From Lithobates sylvaticus (lineage: Eukaryota > Chordata > Amphibia > Anura > Ranidae): a stretch of 64,000 bases of DNA. Of the stretch, positions 56,733 through 64,000 are shown piece after piece. The position numbers and the translations under genes are program-made. Under the pieces are notes generated by a model. That model was not told where the DNA came from, ran no database searches, and saw nothing but the letters and a program-made list of their open reading frames with translations. The DNA lies in the NCBI GenBank assembly GCA_028564925.1, contig CM053029.1, forward strand, positions 433,019,893-433,083,892. The letters are read 5' to 3'. Every line of letters begins with the position of its first letter. Position 1 is the stretch's first letter.

Positions 56733-57480
56733 TTAACTACTTCAATACCAGGCACTTACACCCCCTTCCTGCCCAAGCCAATTTTCAGCTTTCAGCACTG
56801 TCGCTGTTTAAATGACAATTGCGTGGTCATGCTACACTGTACCCAAACAGAATTTTTATAATTTTGTTCCCACAAATAGAGCTTTCTATTGGTGGTATTT
56901 GATCACCTCTGGGATTTTTATTTTTTGCTAAACAAATAAAAAAATACCTAAAATTTTGAAGAAAAAAAAAGTTTTTCTTTAGTTTCTGTTATAAAATGTT
57001 GTAAATAAGTAAGTTTTCTCCTTCACTGATGGGCACTGATAAGGCGGCATAAGGCGGCACTGACGGGCACTGATAAGGCGGCACTGATGAGGTGGCACCA
57101 ATGAGGTGGCACTGACGGGCATTGATGATGGGCACTGATAGGCGGCACTGATGGGCACTGATATGCAGCACTGATGGGCATTGATAGGTGGCACTGATGG
57201 GCACTAATGGGTAGTCACTGATGGGCACTGATAGGCAACACTGATGGGCAATGAAAGGCTGCACTGATGGGTACTTATGGGTGGCACTGATAGGCAGCAC
57301 TGCTGGGCACTGATAGGCGGCACTGATAGATGGCATTGATAGGCATCACTGATGGCACTGGCAGGCATTGGGGATGGGCACTGATTGGCAGCTGCCTGGG
57401 CACTGATTGGCAGTCCAGTGTGTTGGCAATCCCTGGTGGTCCTGGGTGGGCATCCGAGGTCGGGGCTGCGCTGATAAACA
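56733..57480. mobile_element. TTAACCACTT-type element with minisatellite
   Basis: ttaactacttcaataccagg, then the AT-rich core as at 30512, followed by the array 57025-57470. The right end is not clear. Confidence 0.6.
57025..57470. repeat. Minisatellite of 'ggcactgat' units
   Basis: About 25 variable 10-22-bp units such as gatgggcactgatagg(c/t)ggcact. Frames through it give meaningless Cys/Ile/Ser/Ala-rich repeats. Confidence 0.9.
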
Positions 57481-58046
57481 ACCTCCCCCTAACGCCTAAC
57501 CCGTGACATAACAATTGAAAATGTACAATTTTCCTTTAGAATTTCCACAACTTTATAATGTGAGGTAGGCTCTTGCCGTACATAGTTGAAAGTAAATCTA
57601 AAGGAAATTGAATAGAACAATTGTATAATGTATGACCAGCTTAATTTAATCCAATAATTGGTACTTACTTTCTCTTTGCTTTACAGCCTAGAAGATTTGC
57701 AAACAAAAAATGTAAGATATTCTTGAATGCTTCTGTGGCCTGTACTGCTGCTTATTTTTTCCTTTGTTGTGTACATCATCATATTTGTCAGATCCTACTA
57801 AAAATCACCCAGCATGTGTGGCCAGCACGAATGATAATAAGCTAGAGATAAATTGCCAACATATCTATGCCAACATCTGATAATATAAATTGTGCAATTG
57901 CACTGACACAGTTTTCTTAAAGACCTTTAGAAAGCCTGGATGACATACTCAAGGTCAAATGTAGCTCCTGCATAAAGAATCACATTCTCATAGGGAACAT
58001 CCTGATACTGCAGATGAACCTGACAGAAGAGTAAACAATACTTTTT
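57481..58046. other. No gene seen
   Basis: Unassigned sequence up to the Tc1 left end. Confidence 0.5.
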
Positions 58047-58270
58047 ACAGTGGCAAGAAAATGTATGTGAACCCCTTGGAATTAACTGGTTTTCTGCAAT
58101 AATTTGCCATAAAACGTGATCTGATCCTCATCTACTGTAAATCACAACAATAGACAAAAACATGTGCTTAGGCTGATAACACACAAACAATTATAATTAC
58201 TCATGTCTTTATTGAACACACCCATTAAACATTTACGGTGATGGAAGAAAAAGTAAGTGAACCCCTTGAG

Positions 58271-59737
58271 TTAAAGCCAAAATGGGAAGCTCCGCTTGTT
58301 CGCACCCTCCCTCCTCCACTGCCACATTTGGCACTTTTTGGGAAGGGGAAAGGTTACCTGGTCTTGACAGGTACCGATTTCTGGGTAAGACCGCCACAGC
58401 GATCAACGAGTATGTCCAACCCCACCTCCTTTCCTCCACAGCCCTCTGGGACACACACAGGTCCCAAAAGACAGGGGGACCATTCACAAAGCGCAGCGCG
58501 ACTCAAGCATGCACACTAGTCAACAGGCAGTGAAGCCTGAGGACAATGATTAAGCACGTTGTGTGAAACGCGTCTGCTGAGCACTTTGGATCATTCGTGT
58601 GTCATGTTTTTAAACTTTGTGATATTTCAATAAACAACATATTCTTTATTTCTGGATGTGCCGCCCTTCCTTCTTCACTTTATATGGAGTTCTTGGTCGC
58701 TGACCTTGGCAGGCACCTAGTTCTCTACAGCAGTATTTGAGATTTTGCAGACAGCCTGGGAGCGGTGTGTTCCCAGCTTGTTTTCCGAAGCCTGAGGGCT
58801 TCACTGGCGGTTTCTCTTAGTAAAGATGCCGGCGCTTCCATCCGAAGCCGATTGAAGAATTGTCTTGGGTGTCGACATTTCTGGATCCCTAGACAGGTAA
58901 GTGTTCTTAAATTAAATGTCAGCAACTACAATATTTGTAGCTGCTGACTTAAATTTTTTTGGGGGAGACTGGAGCTCCTCTTTAAAGTGATTGTAAACCC
59001 TGTTACACCACTTTTACCTACAGGTAAGCCTTGAATATCTCCTAAACTTGCACAGTTTAGGAGATATTCAGTATATGCACTGCTGCTGACATCATCAGCG
59101 CATGTGTGCCGAAGAAACGAGGCGTTGGTACCGTTTCTTCAGTAGTTGTGCCATGACCAGCGGATCCTGCGCACATGCGCGGGAGTGACATCATTGTGGC
59201 TCCGGCCAATCACAGCACCGGAGCCACGAACCCGGAAGTAACTCCTGTGGAAGATGTCCGCACTGATCCAGGGCATCGATCTAAGGTAAGAATTTCATAA
59301 TGTCCTTTTCCCTGAGGTTTAAAACCTCTTTAAAGCGGAGTCCCACCCTAAAGTGGAACTTCCGCTCATCGGATCCCTCCCCCCTCCGGTGCCACAGTTG
59401 GCACCTTTTAGGGGGAGGGGGGTTGCAGATACCTGTCTAAGACAGGTATTTGCACCCACTTCCGGGCATAGACTCCCACGGGAGCATTCCCATTGCGCTG
59501 CGCGACTCGCGCATGCGCAGTAGGGAACCGGGAAGTGAAGCCGCCAAGCTTCACTTCCTGATTCCCTCACCGGGAATGGCGGCGGTAGAAGCCGAGAGCC
59601 GAGCGATTGATCGGCCTTGGCTGCCGACATCGCTGGACTCCAGGAAAGGTAAGTGTCCATTTATTAAAAGTCAGCAGCTGTAGTATTTGTAGCTGCTGGC
59701 TTTTAATAAATTTTTTTCGGGTGGACTGCCTCTTTAA
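58271..59737. mobile_element. Three TTAA elements inserted in series
   Basis: TTAA occurs at 58271, 58982, 59330 and 59734, and each interval looks like a separate short DNA element: 58271-58985, 58982-59333 and 59330-59737. The ends are ttaaagccaaaatggg, ttaaagtgattgtaaaccc / aggtttaaaacctctttaa and ttaaagcggagtcccaccc / gggtggactgcctctttaa. The block splits Tc1 sequence (ccccttgag | gaacctcctttggc), leaving TTAA at both sides. Confidence 0.7.
58520..58700. other. Short stretch with 'gaaacgcgt' motif
   Basis: Within the first TTAA element, gaggacaatgattaagcacg then gtgtgaaacgcgtc resembles the 'cgaaacgcgt' motif of a dispersed amphibian and fish repeat. A related cccgaaacatgttagg tract is at 63645. 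Class not determined. Confidence 0.3.
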
Positions 59738-59739
59738 GA

Positions 59740-60960
59740 ACCTCCTTTGGCAGCAGTGGCTTCAAGTGCTTATGTTAGCTGATCCAGACATGTACAATGT
59801 TAAAGCGGAAGTAAACCCATCGATTTAACAGTTTAAAAAAAAAAGGCATGCCGTGAATGCTAACTGCACATTGGCTGTGCTCTCAACCAAACAGTCAAAC
59901 CATCCAATGGCTGGTGTCATAACGGATCACATGTGCAGCACCGTGGCAGTTGAAGATTAACAGAGGCAAAGATGACAGCTTCCTTGGCTGAAAACGATAG
60001 GAGGGTTTACTTCCACTTTAAGGAGGAATTTGTGACCATTCCTCTTTACAAAACTGCTTTAGCTCAGACACATTTGTAGGATGTCTGGTGTGAACGGCTT
60101 TATTGAGGTCATTCCACAGCATCTCTATGGGGTTTAGGTTGGGCTCTGACTGGGCCATTCCAAAAAGGCGCATTTTCTTTTTCTGAAGCCAGTCTGTGGT
60201 GGATTTACTTTGATGCTTAGGGTCATTGTCCTGTCACATTACCCAACTTCTACTAAGCTTCAGCTGGTGGACAGCCACCCTGATTTTATCCTGTAGGATA
60301 CTTTGGCAAACTTGGGAATTCATTTTCCCCTCAATGATGACAAATGGTCCAGGCCCTGAGGCAGTGAAGCTAGCCCAAATCATGATGTTCCCTCCACCAT
60401 ACTTCACTGTTGGGATGATGTTTCCACTCAACTTTTGTTTCATCAGTTGACAAAACATTTTCCTAGTAGTGTTGAGGCTTGCCAATGTGCTTTGGCAAAC
60501 TTCAGGTGTGCAGCGATGTTTTCATTTTGAGAGCAGTGGCATTCTCCATGGTGTTCTGCAATGGACACACTACCTGTCCAAAGACTTGTGTATGGTAGAC
60601 TCATGAACAGGGATGTTTGTCAGTTTTAGTGATGTCTTCAAGCCTTTGGCTGTTACTTGTGGGTTCTTCTTTACCTCATTGAGGATTCTGCCTTGGCTGG
60701 GCGCCCACGTCTAGAGAGAGTAGCCATATTACTAAACTGTTTCCATTTGTGGACCATTTGTCTAAATGTCTATTGATGGATGCCTAAACACATTGAGATT
60801 GCTTTTTATTCCTTTCCAGACTCATGCAGATCAACTACTCTTGATCATATAACTTCAAAGAGCTCTTTTTTTATGAGGTATGGTTCACATCAGCTGATGC
60901 TTTTTATGAACATAATCTTAAACTGTTTGCATGTCTTTTTTTTTAACAAAAGTAGCTCTA
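59740..60960 (-). pseudogene. Tc1-like transposase, decayed
   Basis: The C-terminal catalytic part is clear on the minus strand. 60485-60234 gives KYGGGNIMIWASFTASGPGP and FVIIEGKMNSQVCQSILQDK, then a stop after LSRSWVM. Downstream come QDNDPKHQSKSTTDWLQKKK and SEPNLNPIEMLWNDLN, which hold the second Asp and the final Glu of the DDE triad. HPTNVSELKQFCKEEW follows near 60030. The N-terminal half (about 60960-60490) is recognisable only in pieces. A TTAA element interrupts the end at 59800-60021. Dead copy. Confidence 0.85.
59800..60021. mobile_element. TTAA-flanked short DNA element
   Basis: Ends ttaaagcggaagtaaaccc and gggtttacttccactttaa are perfect or near-perfect inverted repeats, with TTAA at both sides. 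It sits in the Tc1 transposase region. Confidence 0.85.
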
Positions 60961-61256
60961 AACCACACCTCCAAACTCATTTCAATAATTGGACTCCAGG
61001 TGTGCAAACTACTGACTCCAATTAGCTTCCATTGACGTAATTAGTCCATGGGTTCAATTACTTTTTACTCCAGCCCTGTGAATGTTTAATGGTTGTGTTC
61101 AATAAAGACACAAGAAAATAGAATTGTTTGTGTGTTATTAGCTTAAGCACATTGTGTTTGTCTATTATTGTGACTCCAGATGTATCAGTTTAGAGAGAGC
61201 AGACAAACACATTTAACACTGACAGGGGTGCTTACAATGATCAGTTTTTATGTTAT

Positions 61257-61397
61257 TAAAGCAGAGGTTCACACAAAAATGGAACCTCCGCTTTTAGGAA
61301 CCCTCCCTCCCTCCGGTATCACATTTGCCACCTTTCAGGGGGAGGGGGGTGCAGATACCTGTCTAAGACAGGTATTTGCACCCACTTCCGGGCATAA
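61257..61397. mobile_element. Partial TTAA element
   Basis: ttaaagcagaggttcacac then ggcacc-like and cagatacctgtctaagacag tracts match the left half of the element at 59330-59737. The right half is missing. Confidence 0.6.
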
Positions 61398-61407
61398 ATC
61401 CATGGCA

Positions 61408-61499
61408 TGAATCTATGCCACGAAGAACTAAGGCAGTTCTGAAGGCAAAAAGGGGTCCAACCCGGCAAGGTGTACCTAATAAAGTGGCCGGTGAGTGTA
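61408..61499. mobile_element. End of another Tc1-like element
   Basis: acgaagaactaaggcagttc ... tgtacctaataaagtggccg gtgagtgta is the well-known end of a Tc1-type family with 'cactcaccggccactttatt' termini. Only ~90 bp remain. Confidence 0.65.
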
Positions 61500-62486
61500 T
61501 GTTCAGTGACATCATCTGAAATCCCCTGGCCTCTTTATTCACACTCAGCTGCTGGTTGGAGAGCTGTCATTTGCAGCAAGAGTCTGAACGGAGAGAATTG
61601 CTGTCCAAGGTTGTCATGTTTGCATTGGTGGGGCATCGTTCATAAAGACTGACAAGTGATCTACGCTTCTGGATAAAGTTATTGACATTGGATCTACATT
61701 GTGGACCCTTTTTTGGTTTATAATTGTTCTCTGGTATCTGTGTTCATTTACATCTTTTGTCTTGTGTACATATTTTTGGTGAATGAGTTGCAAGGGGTAA
61801 GTTTTTGGTAGTCATTCATGCAGGCAGGGCATGTAGTCTGGTATGGTTCAGAGGGAGGGGGTGTATGCTTCATGCCCGGTTCTTTCCTGGACAGCTGCAT
61901 GACTGGATTAGGATTTGGTATGTTTTTTACATGGGTCATCCTTAAAAATCAATAAAAGACCCCTATCTAACATAAGGGTCTGATATGAATTTTAGGGGGA
62001 TCCCACTCCATTTTTGTTGTGTTTTTGCATCTTAAAAATCCATACCAGACCATTATCTACTGTAGAATAAGGGCCTGGTATTCATCTTTAGGGAACCTCA
62101 TGCCATTTTTGTTTGTTGCATCACACGGAGGTTGTATTGTGTTTAATGAGTAAGCTCACTCAGATTTGGATTGTAAGAATTAGTTGTAAAGTAGAACCAT
62201 TGTGTTAGGGCTCATTTACACCTGCTTCAACTTCAACACACATTAAAGCGCCTACCACTTCAACATGATTTTTTTATGTGTTTTTGATGCTTCAGTGATG
62301 CTTCGATTATGCTTTTTTTAATCTTTAATGAAGCTTGGCAAATACACTGTGTGTGTGTTGATTTTCTCGTTGTTTTAAAGGGGCCCAGTAGAATGCCAGC
62401 TCAAGAGTACCCCCACTCAGCAAATCCCCAGCTCATTAATACCCCTGTTCAGCAGATCCACAGCTCATTGGTACCCGCATACAGCC
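61500..62486. other. No gene seen; some 'accagacc' repeat words
   Basis: 61960-62110 holds ataagggtctgatatgaatt and tccataccagaccattatct words like the composite at 37.7-39.3 kb. Confidence 0.4.
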
Positions 62487-62618
62487 CCCTTAACATTAGA
62501 GTCCACAGAGACCCCCTTATATTAGAGTCTGCAGAGCACTCCTTACATTAGAGTCTGCGGGGAGCCCCTTACATCAGAGTCCACAGAGCACCCCTTACAT
62601 CAGAGTCTGCAGAGCGCA
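62487..62618. repeat. Tandem repeat, ~29-bp unit
   Basis: Four to five copies of 'ccccttacatcagagtctgcagagca' type. Confidence 0.8.
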
Positions 62619-64000
62619 GTGCTTGCATTGTTTTGTCCAACCCCTGTACGTTATCCAGCCTGCTTGTGCCGCTCACCTGGAGTATGTGTGGTGTGGGCAG
62701 GCGGGAACCAGTTAATATAATTACAGTGGGAGGTTGTGCTGCATTTTTTTTTCTTTTTTGAGGCATGGGGACATGTAACAGTACTAGCAGCAACCCAACA
62801 GTGATTTTTTTTTCATTTTTTATTTTATATTTTTATATTTTTCATATATTAATGAAACCCCCTTAGAGAACAACTGTTGGTCCAAATCAGTCACAATGTC
62901 CATGGACCTCCCGAAAGAATAGAAAAAAAATGGCAACAAAGATTCTATTATACACTTTTACATGGGGCGGACTCTGCCAGGAGTCTGCCCGCTCAGAGGG
63001 GAATCTGTCTGTTGATCCCCACTGCTTATGCAGAGCAGATACAACACAGTCTTCTAAGGGCAGTCGGATATAAACGGGCCCCTTGTCCATTTACACCCAA
63101 CTGCCATCTGATCCAATCAGCTAGACGGATGGGGATCAGATCCCCATCTGTCTGTTTTTAGCATATTGGATCAGATTGGATGTCGGGGGGTGTAAACAGA
63201 CTAATGTCCATTTACATCTGCCTCTCCATAGAGGATAATAGAGCGAATTTGAGCGAATGCTCCTACTGAGATGAAACAGGTGTTTCTTTCTGCTGCCTAA
63301 TACTTGGGGTCCCCACTAAAATACGTCTTGATCACTGGGCTGGCTCTTTCCCCCTGTGTGGAGACAGGTTGACAGGTTGATCCCCGTGTAGGCTTCACCC
63401 CTGGAGACCACCTTTGGGCCCCCCCCCCTTTTTCTGTTCAAGTTTGAACATAGAATTAGAGGCGAAAAAACTGTTACCTTTGGGGTTTAGAGCCTCTTGT
63501 AGTAGTTCTCTACCCCCCCAAAATCTAATTTCACGTGGAAATCCATCTTGGTTTTCGTGTACTAATTTTCATCCCCCTGGATATTGACTCCTCCTCTCAC
63601 ATCCAATCTCCACTCAATGCCTCTGAAGAAGGGACCGTTGTGTTTTCCCGAAACATGTTAGGCAGTCGAGGGATGTTTTCCCCTTCCATTTATATGTGTC
63701 ATATCCATATGTAACATTTGTAAACTTAAAAGGTTATATCACAATTGTTTTTAACAATTTTGTATGTACATATATATCTTTTCAATGTTTACTCTCTTCT
63801 CTTTTTTTCTTTTTTTGTATTCATTTATTTATATTTTTCTTAATAAATAATTTAAAATACATCCTAATCCATTTTTCTTTTGTTTCTACTTCATAAGTCT
63901 CTTGCTATGTTTCGCCTGAAAAGTCCCAGTTGTACCGGAGGGTACTAGTGGTCCTTTGTTACCAGAGGTTCCACCTTCCAAATATCTATTTAGGGATGTT
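62619..64000. other. No gene seen; foldback repeat at about 62950-63210
   Basis: catggggcggactctgccag and ggtgtaaacagactaatg suggest a short foldback element. ctctgaagaagggaccgttg then cccgaaacatgttagg at 63620-63660 is a dispersed-repeat motif. Nothing coding. Confidence 0.4.

Larger units (their letters stand above)
58047..61172 (-). mobile_element. Tc1-like transposon with nested TTAA elements
   Basis: The left terminal repeat starts tacagtggcaagaaaatg at 58047 and runs about 220 bp. Its reverse complement recurs at about 61035-61165 (tttaatggttgtgttcaataaagacac), where the outer tip is missing. The transposase is on the minus strand, about 60960 to 59740. Two blocks of TTAA elements (58271-59737 and 59800-60021) interrupt it. 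Without them it is about 1.4 kb, near the normal Tc1 size. Confidence 0.85.
19351..64000 (-). other. PANX2: Probable PANX2 intron 1 (partial)
   Basis: The middle exon begins at 19350 with a clear acceptor and a split codon, so an upstream coding exon must exist. No open frame on the minus strand above 19350 resembles the PANX2 N-terminus (expected to include a first membrane helix ending near TKNFAEEP). By inference the whole interval is intron 1 of at least 44.6 kb, assuming a contiguous assembly. Its content is listed below and is almost entirely transposable elements. Confidence 0.65.

Noticed and set aside
56979-57514. Cys/Ile/Ser-rich repetitive frames resembling a keratin-associated protein
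   Set aside because: Translation of the ggcactgat minisatellite.
1-64000. CRISPR-like arrays, tRNA or rRNA genes, bacterial-type operons
   Set aside because: The regular repeats found are minisatellites, satellites or transposon ends. No cloverleaf or rRNA sequence was recognised, and the window is clearly vertebrate.

Overview
The window reads as a piece of a large, repeat-rich amphibian genome, most likely a true frog (ranoid). The basis is one confidently recognised vertebrate gene, PANX2, plus repeat types that I associate with frogs: TTAA-flanked short DNA elements with a 'cagcagctac...gtagctgctg' hairpin, TTAACCACTT-ended elements, Tc1 transposons, Tx1/L1-like LINEs and a DIRS retroelement. 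I see no tRNA, rRNA, CRISPR array or bacterial-type operon.

Host gene. PANX2 (pannexin-2) lies on the minus strand. Its last coding exon is 13019-13374 and the large middle exon is 17914-19350, with good splice signals and matching phases. The first coding exon, which should encode the N-terminus and first membrane helix, is not found. If the locus is contiguous, everything from 19351 to the right edge (over 44 kb) is PANX2 intron 1, and positions 1-13018 hold the 3' UTR and downstream flank.

Layout. 1-4446: short DNA-transposon repeats, with no gene seen. 4447-10088: a DIRS-type tyrosine-recombinase retroelement that looks whole (gag, RT/RNase H, YR, inverted ends, internal complementary region). 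10160-13018: a hAT-like repeat with a degenerate tandem array, then the PANX2 3' side. 13375-17913: PANX2 intron 2, mostly short TTAA elements. 20044-20640: LINE 3' end. 22880-30510: a minus-strand Tx1/L1-like LINE cut by a solo LTR and a hAT-like element. 30512-33725: Tc1 and LINE fragments and a minisatellite whose strand flips midway. 35477-41425: a ~367-bp satellite split by a 4.6-kb composite insert full of palindromes. 42839-46557: an L1 fragment inside a TIR repeat. 46699-54059: an old solo LTR holding a LINE piece and a young LTR retroelement with nearly identical LTRs. 54064-55249: an inverted LINE copy. 58047-61172: a Tc1-like transposon that received TTAA elements in series. The remainder is short repeats and unassigned DNA.

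The only functional host coding sequence I can support is PANX2. The rest is a record of repeated nested insertion. The most informative parts are the young gag-bearing LTR element at 48671-53669, the probable templated insertion with an exact 103-bp duplication at 46731-47873, the split satellite, and the DIRS copy. I did not find a convincing new cellular system.
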